This document shows, piece after piece, positions 1-5,805 of a DNA stretch of 7,402 nt. The stretch's first letter is position 1. Each line of letters begins with the position of its first letter. Made by a program: the position numbers and the translations under genes. Origin of the DNA: HB2-32-21 sp040235495 (lineage in GTDB: Bacteria; Pseudomonadota; Gammaproteobacteria; Pseudomonadales; Porticoccaceae). Below the pieces are notes generated by a model, which was not told the DNA's origin, made no database searches, and saw only the letters and a list, made by a program, of their open reading frames with translations. The stretch spans positions 1 through 7,402 of the forward strand of contig JBECKV010000211.1 in assembly GCA_040235495.1 (NCBI GenBank), given 5' to 3'.

Positions 1-176
1 ACCTGCCAGTGCTTCACTTTTCCGTCTTCGATAAAGCCCCTGGTTTCCACTACCTGAAACCAATGCAGGTGATCGAGTGTCTCCGCTGCCGCGGCGATGG
101 CGGAACTGATGGCATCGTCCGAACTCCTGGTGGAGCTGCCAGTGATTTCGATATGCTTGTAGGTATGGTTTGGCAT
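1..176 (-). CDS. Dodecin, flavin-binding protein (C-terminus beyond window edge)
   Basis: Dodecins are about 68-residue proteins that form hollow cytoplasmic dodecamers, store or buffer riboflavin/FMN/FAD and quench their photochemistry. I translated the minus strand from the ATG at 176; 58 complete codons are visible before the window edge. The protein opens MPNHTYKHIEITGSS and continues through an alanine-rich helix (about residues 21-34) to WFQVVETRG (39-47) and IEDGKVKHWQ (49-58), the standard dodecin order of strand, helix and two strands. Trp39 and Gln58 align with the residues that, in archaeal dodecin, stack on and hydrogen-bond the isoalloxazine ring. Only about 10 residues should be missing. 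A GGAG lies 9 nt before the ATG. Two in-frame ATGs lie 15 and 21 nt further upstream, but the Shine-Dalgarno position and the family N-terminus favour 176. Identity is firm; the cut is caused by the window edge, not by mutation. Confidence 0.93.
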   Translation of the reverse strand, partial: MPNHTYKHIEITGSSTRSSDDAISSAIAAAAETLDHLHWFQVVETRGFIEDGKVKHWQ

Positions 177-231
177 TGTTCTAGTCTCCATTTTCATGTC
201 GCCGCCGGGACAAGTGGTCGAATTCGCGTAT

Positions 232-264
232 CCAGCTCACTCGGCCCATCCGCACCAGCTCACT
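232..264. repeat. 10-bp direct repeat in the dodecin upstream region
   Basis: CCAGCTCACT occurs exactly twice, at 232-241 and 255-264, with starts 23 bp apart (a little over two helical turns). The pair lies 56-88 bp upstream of the dodecin start codon, in the spacer after the PAS-GGDEF-EAL gene. The second copy overlaps the inverted repeat at 257-271. This arrangement could be paired regulator half-sites, but nothing identifies a regulator, and two 10-mers this close can occur by chance. Confidence 0.4.
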
Positions 265-271
265 TTGAGCT
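257..271. promoter_or_regulatory. Inverted repeat AGCTCA-N3-TGAGCT, possible operator upstream of dodecin
   Basis: The bases 257-262 (AGCTCA) and 266-271 (TGAGCT) form a perfect 6+6 inverted repeat around the 3-base centre CTT. It sits 81-95 nt upstream of the dodecin ATG (minus strand) and 65 nt beyond the end of the PAS-GGDEF-EAL gene. With a 3-nt loop and no T-run it is a poor terminator, so a protein-binding dyad is more likely than an RNA hairpin. I could not place a convincing -35/-10 pair for dodecin, so the role remains a suggestion. Confidence 0.35.
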
Positions 272-335
272 TAGTACAAAACCATAATTTTTAACTCTTG
301 TGCCTCAACCTAAACAATCAAGCCATGGACTGATT

Positions 336-2882
336 CTAATGCCCTAGCGCCTTGTCACGATCGGACCTGGCCTTTTCCCAACCAAGAAAGCGATCAGCAA
401 AATCGGCCGCGGGCATGGGCCTGGCGTAAAAATACCCCTGATTCAGATAACAGCCCAGTTTGTCCAGGTAGTCCGCCTGCGCTCTGGTTTCAACGCCTTC
501 GGCGACCGCGCTTAGACCAAAATTATTGGCAATCGCCAGGATACTGGCGACCACGCCGGCATCGCTGGCGCTTGCAACAATATCCATGACGAACACCCTG
601 TCGATTTTAATTTCGTCCAATGGCAGACTCTTGAGGTAAAACAGGGAGGAATAGCCCGTCCCGAAATCATCAATCGATAGACGCACGCCAACGGCGCGCA
701 ACTCGTTAAGCTTTGTTTGAGCTTCCTCTATATTCTCGACCAGAAGGCCTTCGGTGATTTCCAGCGTCAGCAGGGCTGGATCGAGCCCATGCTCGTCCAG
801 AATTGTCATCACGTCACCGACGAAGTCACCGTGACGGAATTGCACGGGGCTGACATTGACCGCGATACCAATTTTTTCCTCCGCCACCTGTCCCGTATTC
901 CATTCCACGCACTGGCGACAGGCCTCACTCAGCACCCAGTTCCCGATCCCGAGTATCAGGCCGGTTTCCTCGGCAACCGGAATGAATCGGTCGGGCATCA
1001 CCAACCCCTGTGTTGGATGCTGCCAGCGCAGCAGGGCTTCGGCACCGGTCACCCTGGCTCGGCGGATATCCACTTTGGGTTGATAAAAAAGCGTCAATTG
1101 GTTGAGTTCCACGGCGTTGCGCAGGCCCCGTTCCAGAGCCAGGCGCTCTTCGGCCTCTGCTTGAAGCTCTGTTCGATAAAACGCAACCGCGTCGCGACCA
1201 CTTTTTTTCGCGATGTACATGGCCGCGTCGGCATATTGCAGCACCTCGCTGGCGTTATTGCTGTCCTGGGGAAAAATGGAAACGCCGATACTGCACGAGA
1301 GATAGTAGTATCGGTCCTCGAACCGGTATTCACCGGATATGGAAGCGCGAATCAGATCGCCAATGTGGCGCGCTTTTTTCGCGACCGTTTCGGTATCCCC
1401 ATCAATGGATGGTGTCAACACCACGAACTCATCACCCCCCAACCTCGCTACGGTATCTTCCTCTCGCAAGCAATTTCTCAGTCGTGTCGCCACTGCCTTT
1501 AACAGCTCATCACCAATCGCGTGGCCCAAACTGTCATTCAGCAACTTAAATCGATCCAGGTCCAGGAAAAAGACGGCGCCACTGACACCGCGCCTCGACA
1601 CCTGATTACAACAGCGTTGCACCCTGTCCAGTAGCAAGCGCCGATTTGCAAGCCCGGTGAGCGGGTCATAATAAGCAAGACGTTCTATTTCCTCCTTGGT
1701 GCGCTTTTCTTCGGTAATATCGGACACGATGCCGCGAATGCGCTGCGCTACGCCATTGCCATCAAACTCGACACGACCCTGCACACTGGCCCAGCGGGTA
1801 GCGCTCGAGCCTTCGACACCCGGTCTGTACGACATTTCCATTTTTAGCGGCTGGCCGGTGGTCATCGCATCAAAAAGTTCCCGCTCGAACTTTTCCTTTT
1901 GCTGATCGCTCATTAAATTTTTGACATCATCGAGTGTTTCGCCCAGGGTGCCAGAATCGAGCCCAAGGGCATAGTCCGCGCCGTCCGACCAGACGACAGC
2001 CCCGGATCGAATATCGAGCACCCAGGAAATCATCCCCGTGGCCTGGCTGGCCAGGCGGATAACCTCTTCCTTCTCCGCCAGATCCTGGAGCAGGTCCTGG
2101 CGCTCGCGGTCGAGCTGCTTTCTCTGGGTAATGTCGCGCACGGTTGCCAGAAGCACGGTTTTTCCATCGACAGTTGCCGGGCTCAAGCTGCCCTCGACTT
2201 CGACCGTCTCGCCGTTGGCGCCAATGAACGCCCACTCTATCCCGATAGTCCGACCGCCAATAACGGAGCTGAATACCTGTTTGGCGCGCTTGCCGGAAAG
2301 GGCTCCATCAGCCTGCACCGGCACCGAAAACTCGACGACGGCGCGACCAATGACCTGGGTCTTGTCCACCCCCAACATACGCGCGAACTGCTGGTTGCAA
2401 TCGACGATTTTTGACTCATCCAGCATGATCACCCCGTCGAGCATTGACTCAATGAGGCTGGTATACGTTTGCCGGGATTCACTTAACGCGCGCTTGGTTT
2501 CAACCAGGCTGCTTACATCCTGCAGGTAAACGACAAAATTCCCCGGGGCAGAGGATTGATCTCGAATGACCGTGATGGTCTCGATAAAATGCACGAGATC
2601 GCCCTGCCTGGTAACACGGACAGTCTTGCCGCTGAAATGGTCCCTGGAAGGATGGCTTAAAAATTTGAGAAAGCCCGACTCCGCCTCGCGAGTGAACTCA
2701 TACAACCCTTCCGTATAGAGAGCCTCCAGGGTCATGCCACATATGGTATTCGGGGCAAAGCCACTGACCGCGACACACGCCTCGTTGACGCTGATAATCA
2801 CCCGCGCACTGTCGGCAATGATGAGCGGCGAATTGGCCTCGAATGCGAGCGCTTTGGCTTTCAGTTCATTTTCTTTGTTCAA
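336..2882 (-). CDS. PAS-PAS-PAS-GGDEF-EAL c-di-GMP cyclase/phosphodiesterase
   Basis: This 848-residue protein is predicted to make and/or hydrolyse the second messenger cyclic di-GMP, controlling motility and biofilm behaviour. Three PAS-like sensor domains lie at about 8-125, 138-252 and 273-391; the last two end in the PAS-to-output junctions RDITQRK and SDITEEK. The GGDEF domain (about 400-570) has an intact GGDEF active site (482-486) and an RxxD inhibitory site, REED (473-476), exactly five residues upstream. The EAL domain (about 580-835) keeps EALLRW (615-620), NVS (676-678), EITEG (708-712), DDFGTGYSS (738-746), KID (759-761) and AEGVET (794-799). Both active sites therefore look functional. 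No signal peptide or membrane segment is evident, so it should be cytosolic. The start appears to be TTG at 2882: an in-frame TAA lies two codons upstream and the first internal Met (residue 50) falls inside PAS1. GGGG lies 9 nt before the TTG. It is codirectional with smr, 137 nt downstream, so co-transcription is possible. Ligands of the PAS domains are unknown. Confidence 0.95.
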   Translation of the reverse strand: MNKENELKAKALAFEANSPLIIADSARVIISVNEACVAVSGFAPNTICGMTLEALYTEGLYEFTREAESGFLKFLSHPSRDHFSGKTVRVTRQGDLVHFIETITVIRDQSSAPGNFVVYLQDVSSLVETKRALSESRQTYTSLIESMLDGVIMLDESKIVDCNQQFARMLGVDKTQVIGRAVVEFSVPVQADGALSGKRAKQVFSSVIGGRTIGIEWAFIGANGETVEVEGSLSPATVDGKTVLLATVRDITQRKQLDRERQDLLQDLAEKEEVIRLASQATGMISWVLDIRSGAVVWSDGADYALGLDSGTLGETLDDVKNLMSDQQKEKFERELFDAMTTGQPLKMEMSYRPGVEGSSATRWASVQGRVEFDGNGVAQRIRGIVSDITEEKRTKEEIERLAYYDPLTGLANRRLLLDRVQRCCNQVSRRGVSGAVFFLDLDRFKLLNDSLGHAIGDELLKAVATRLRNCLREEDTVARLGGDEFVVLTPSIDGDTETVAKKARHIGDLIRASISGEYRFEDRYYYLSCSIGVSIFPQDSNNASEVLQYADAAMYIAKKSGRDAVAFYRTELQAEAEERLALERGLRNAVELNQLTLFYQPKVDIRRARVTGAEALLRWQHPTQGLVMPDRFIPVAEETGLILGIGNWVLSEACRQCVEWNTGQVAEEKIGIAVNVSPVQFRHGDFVGDVMTILDEHGLDPALLTLEITEGLLVENIEEAQTKLNELRAVGVRLSIDDFGTGYSSLFYLKSLPLDEIKIDRVFVMDIVASASDAGVVASILAIANNFGLSAVAEGVETRAQADYLDKLGCYLNQGYFYARPMPAADFADRFLGWEKARSDRDKALGH

Positions 2883-3019
2883 CAGTTAAAACCCCGGGAA
2901 ACTCCTCGCCCGCTGTTGACTGCTTATTCCACGGGTTTATTTTTATCCCTGTCTGGCAATGCGTTCTTCCCAAAAATATCAGCCACCCCTGTGGGAATCA
3001 TACGCCAATTCCGCGGAAA

Positions 3020-3616
3020 TCAGCCATCCCTGCCCTTAAATTTAGAAAACTTCTCCCGGTTTTTTTGCGCCTGGGAGCGACTTTTTCGTAACAATACATA
3101 GGTTGAACCCGAACCACCATGACGGGGCTGGGCGCTGTGAAAAGCCAGCACTTCATCCACCTGGCCCAACCAGTGGTTTACACAGCTTTTTAACAGCGCC
3201 GGGGGATCCCTATGTTGCCCTTTGCCGTGAGTAATCATCGCGCAACGAATATCTCTTTCCAGACATTCATGGAGAAAAGCAAATACCTCCTGGCGCGCCT
3301 GTTCGACCGAACGACGGTGCAGATCGATAGTTGCATCGATGTTATACCGACCCTGCTTGAGGTTACGAAACACGCCGTGCTGAACGCCGTCGCGCTTGTG
3401 CGAAAGGAGGTCCCAGGGTTTGACCAATGTGACGAAATCCTGCCGCGACAGATAGTTGCCGATTTTTTCCTGAGCGGCCTGGGCAGCACGACGACGCTCC
3501 ACCAGCGCCGGACTATCAGTGTCCATGCGCCGTCTTCGGACGATGGCCTTGTGCTTCAGGGGTTCGACCTCGCCAACCAGTTCGCGGAACAATAAAGCGT
3601 CATCTTCGTTCGTCAT
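3020..3616 (-). CDS. smrA: Smr-domain protein, SmrA (YdaL)-like putative nuclease
   Basis: This 198-residue cytosolic protein has the two-part layout of SmrA-type proteins. Its basic N-terminal extension includes EPLKHKAIVRRRR (18-30) and the family linker motif RDGVQHGVFRNLKQGRY (75-91). The C-terminal Smr domain (about 95-178) carries DLH (98-100), the HGKG motif (130-133) and the glycine-rich GGSGSTYVLLRK (167-178). Smr domains are related to the MutS2 C-terminus and act as DNA-nicking or RNA-cleaving nucleases; which substrate applies here cannot be read from sequence. There is no MutS2 ATPase part, so this is a stand-alone Smr protein of normal length. The lysine/arginine-rich tail (178-196) fits nucleic-acid binding. 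The ATG at 3616 is preceded by GGAAGG 4 nt upstream, a close but acceptable ribosome-binding site. The assignment to SmrA rather than SmrB rests on my recollection of the E. coli proteins and is less certain than the domain call. Confidence 0.9.
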   Translation of the reverse strand: MTNEDDALLFRELVGEVEPLKHKAIVRRRRMDTDSPALVERRRAAQAAQEKIGNYLSRQDFVTLVKPWDLLSHKRDGVQHGVFRNLKQGRYNIDATIDLHRRSVEQARQEVFAFLHECLERDIRCAMITHGKGQHRDPPALLKSCVNHWLGQVDEVLAFHSAQPRHGGSGSTYVLLRKSRSQAQKNREKFSKFKGRDG

Positions 3617-3655
3617 ACCACCTTCCCGAGCATCTCAGTCGCCGCGCCGGTACGA

Positions 3656-3685
3656 ATTCTACCAATATGATCATTTCGCTGTCGC
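3656..3685 (-). promoter_or_regulatory. Candidate sigma-70 promoter for smr
   Basis: Reading the minus strand, GCGACA (3685-3680) is followed after 18 nt by TAGAAT (3661-3656). These match the -35 consensus at 4 of 6 positions and the -10 consensus at 5 of 6. Transcription would begin near 3649, giving a leader of roughly 33 nt that contains the smr ribosome-binding site. The spacing and leader length are reasonable, but this is a pattern match only. Confidence 0.4.
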
Positions 3686-3703
3686 CGCTCCGGCGTATAG
3701 AAT
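3674..3703 (+). promoter_or_regulatory. Weak candidate promoter for the ACAD-like/MoxR/CoxE operon
   Basis: On the plus strand, TATAGAAT (3696-3703) gives a good -10 element, read as TAGAAT at 3698-3703. The best-placed -35 (TTTCGC at 3674-3679, 18-nt spacer) matches only weakly. A start near 3709 would give a leader of about 23 nt before the ATG at 3732, and would exclude the upstream ATG at 3702, which overlaps the -10. It overlaps the candidate smr promoter on the other strand, so the two could interfere or share a regulator. Confidence 0.3.
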
Positions 3704-3731
3704 GGCGCTTTTGCCGATTGTTTCCCACCTC

Positions 3732-4799
3732 ATGTCCGACTTCCGCGGCGCCACGCACAGAAAGCTTCCCCGGTTATCGCCTGAATTGCAGCTGGAATTG
3801 AGCAACGCCAGTTTTCCGCTAACACTGTGGCGCACGCTGGCTGATTACGGCTGGCTAAAAGGATTCCGCGAACAGGCTCAAGCCTGTCCCGATTATTTTC
3901 AAATTGCCGAAGCGGCAATGATACTGACCAGAACTTATGCAAGCCCCGGCCTGACCATGTGCTGGTTGGGGCAATTACTGAAACTGGATATTCTCAGGCG
4001 CCACGGTACAGGCGTGGACGCTTTTGTCGAGGCAATAGAATCCGGCAAGACATTGTGCGCTCTCGCCATATCCGAGCCGGACGTTGGCGCCCAGCCAAAA
4101 TACCTCACCTGCAAGGCCGAACCACGGGACCACGGTTTTATCCTTACCGGCAAAAAGGCCTATGTCAGTCAGGCCCCCCATGCCGACTGGTTCATTGTCC
4201 TGGCCGTAAGTGGCGAAATCGCGGGGAGAAAGCAGTTCTCCGCCTTCCTGGTGCCCCGGTCACAGCAGGGGCTGACACTGACGACACCCGAGCAGAGCCG
4301 GGTGCTGAGCCCGCACAGCCATTGCGACATTATTTTTGAAAAATGCCAATTGCCGGGTGCCGCCCTGATCGGCACCCCCGGCCGGGCCTTCGAGGACATT
4401 TCGCAACCCATGCGTAGCCTCGAAGACGTACTCATGCTCGCGCCCATTGCCGCGGCTATTCGCCTGCAACTGGAGTTGCTGGCGGGGCTGGCCAAGGGGA
4501 GAATTCCCATCGACGAACTCACCCCAGCCTTTTGCCTGAGCGAAACAGTTACCGAGTTGGGCTTGCTCGGCGCCCGGCGGCTGGGCCAAAATACAACACC
4601 GCCCGATCTCAGCACCCTGGTCATCGGGGCGCGTGCGCTGATTGAGCAAAGCCAAAGTCTGATCGCGCCCTGGGTGTCACTGCATCCAAAAATCGAAGCA
4701 CTCGGCAAGGATATTCAGCTACTGTCCAGCATCGGCCAGTCGGCGACAAAAAACCGCGCCGCGAAATATGCGCAGGCGCTGGCGGCGGCAGGCCGATAA
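3732..4799 (+). CDS. Degenerate acyl-CoA dehydrogenase-family protein
   Basis: The 355-residue product has the acyl-CoA dehydrogenase (ACAD) fold order. A helical N-terminal domain (about 15-105) is followed by a beta middle domain (about 108-210) with CALAISEPDVG (109-119), the counterpart of the family's A-x-TEP-x-AG flavin/substrate segment, and GFILTGKKAYVSQAPHADWFIVLA (135-158), matching the G-x-K-x-(W/F)-(I/V)-T/S-N/Q stretch. The C-terminal helical domain (about 220-355) is short and divergent. I cannot find the R-x-QFG motif, the GG-x-G segment, or the YEG-type loop that bears the catalytic glutamate in most ACADs. ACADs oxidise acyl-CoA to enoyl-CoA with FAD and pass electrons to ETF; this one may be inactive or do something else. 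The start at 3732 (MSDFRG) is chosen because an ATG at 3702 overlaps a -10-like box and upstream codons are antisense to smr; no clear Shine-Dalgarno precedes either. The MoxR-type gene follows after 36 nt. Confidence 0.85.
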   Translation: MSDFRGATHRKLPRLSPELQLELSNASFPLTLWRTLADYGWLKGFREQAQACPDYFQIAEAAMILTRTYASPGLTMCWLGQLLKLDILRRHGTGVDAFVEAIESGKTLCALAISEPDVGAQPKYLTCKAEPRDHGFILTGKKAYVSQAPHADWFIVLAVSGEIAGRKQFSAFLVPRSQQGLTLTTPEQSRVLSPHSHCDIIFEKCQLPGAALIGTPGRAFEDISQPMRSLEDVLMLAPIAAAIRLQLELLAGLAKGRIPIDELTPAFCLSETVTELGLLGARRLGQNTTPPDLSTLVIGARALIEQSQSLIAPWVSLHPKIEALGKDIQLLSSIGQSATKNRAAKYAQALAAAGR

Positions 4800-4835
4800 A
4801 CCACCGGAATTTTTAAAACCAGGTAGTAACACACG

Positions 4836-5786
4836 ATGAAACAGCATTACCAGGACCATTTTAAATCGGTCGAGGAAATCAGGAGCCGGTTTGAAGCGGC
4901 GGACTATATTTGCAGCGAGCAAATAGCGACCTGCGTATACATCGCTCACAATCTGCAGAAGCCGGTGATGGTCGAAGGCCCCGCCGGGGTCGGCAAGACC
5001 GAATTGGCAAAAACCACCGCCCAGATTCTCAATGTGCCGCTGGTGCGCCTGCAATGCTACGAAGGCCTGGACGAATCCAAGGCCCTGTATGAATGGAAAT
5101 ACGCCAAACAGTTACTTTATACGCAGCTGTTAAAAGACAAGCTGGGCGACCTCCTTCAGGGTGCCAAGGGGCTGCGTGAGTCCATGGATAAAATCCATAG
5201 TTACGACGATCTGTTCTTTTCCGAGAATTTCCTCGAACCCAGGCCGCTATACCAGGCCCTGCACGAAGAAACGGGTTGCGTCCTGCTGATCGACGAAGTC
5301 GATAAATCCGACCATGAATTCGAGGCCTTCCTGCTCGAAGTTCTGTCTGAATTTCAGGTCAGTATCCCGGAACTCGGCACTATCAAGGCCACGGTGAAAC
5401 CCCTGGTTTTCCTGACCAGCAATAACAGCCGCGAGATGAGTGACGCCCTCAAGCGCCGCTGCCTGCACCTGTACGTGCCCTACCCCGATGAAAAACTGGA
5501 GAGCCGTATCCTGAGCACTCGGGTACCCGATTTGCCCGAGACGCTACGCAAGGAAATTGTCAGTTTCGTCCAGGATGTGCGCAGTCTGGATCTGAAAAAA
5601 GTACCGTCCATCTCGGAAACCATCGATTGGGCAAAAACCCTGGTGCTGCTGCACAGCGAGCAACTCGACCCGCCCATGGTCAAGCAGACGCTCAACGTGT
5701 TGTTAAAATTCGAAACCGACATCGAAGCCATGCGCGAACATACCATGAGCTTCATCAACAAGGCCCACAAGCGCGCCGGTGTGTGA
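4836..5786 (+). CDS. MoxR-family AAA+ ATPase (CoxD-like)
   Basis: The 316-residue product is a cytosolic AAA+ ATPase of the MoxR group, the motor half of AAA+/VWA chaperone pairs that remodel or mature client proteins. Visible motifs are the Walker A loop GPAGVGKT (48-55), Walker B CVLLIDEVDK (148-157), sensor 1 FLTSNN (192-197) and likely arginine finger LKRRC (205-209). After the core comes the YVPYPDEKLESRIL segment (213-226) and a helical lid (about 235-316) with SISETIDWAKTLVLL (258-272), the usual MoxR sensor-2 region. All residues needed for ATP binding and hydrolysis are present and length is normal. The residues around the pore (CYEGLDESKALYEWKYAKQLL, split here at 74-81 and 82-94) are typical of the CoxD-like branch. 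Only a weak AGG lies 12 nt before the ATG, so translation may depend on coupling or be low. It sits 36 nt after the ACAD-like gene and 19 nt before its VWA partner. Confidence 0.93.
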   Translation: MKQHYQDHFKSVEEIRSRFEAADYICSEQIATCVYIAHNLQKPVMVEGPAGVGKTELAKTTAQILNVPLVRLQCYEGLDESKALYEWKYAKQLLYTQLLKDKLGDLLQGAKGLRESMDKIHSYDDLFFSENFLEPRPLYQALHEETGCVLLIDEVDKSDHEFEAFLLEVLSEFQVSIPELGTIKATVKPLVFLTSNNSREMSDALKRRCLHLYVPYPDEKLESRILSTRVPDLPETLRKEIVSFVQDVRSLDLKKVPSISETIDWAKTLVLLHSEQLDPPMVKQTLNVLLKFETDIEAMREHTMSFINKAHKRAGV

Positions 5787-5805
5787 AGCCTGACAGGACA
5801 GAACC

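Noticed and set aside
9..287. 92-codon plus-strand open frame over the dodecin gene
   Set aside because: The opposite strand encodes an unmistakable dodecin; the plus-strand translation resembles nothing.
316..335. AATCA...TGATT hairpin just after the PAS-GGDEF-EAL stop as a terminator
   Set aside because: The arms are five A/T-rich pairs with internal mismatches and only a short T-run follows on the minus strand, too weak to call.
717..1502. 261-codon open frame on the plus strand inside the PAS-GGDEF-EAL gene
   Set aside because: It is antisense to the conserved GGDEF and EAL motifs, shows no recognisable domain and has no ribosome-binding site. High GC makes long antisense frames common.
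3009..3018. Palindrome TTCCGCGGAA directly after the smr stop
   Set aside because: A 10-bp palindrome with no loop and no T-run is neither a terminator nor an identifiable operator, and is expected by chance at this GC content.
3519..3731. N-terminal extension of the ACAD-like protein back to an ATG at 3519
   Set aside because: The added residues are largely antisense to the smr start region, are low-complexity Ser/Arg-rich with no ACAD similarity, and run through the likely promoter.
4169..4708. 179-codon minus-strand open frame inside the ACAD-like gene
   Set aside because: It is a shadow of the middle and C-terminal ACAD coding region with cysteine/serine-rich unfamiliar sequence and no supporting signals.
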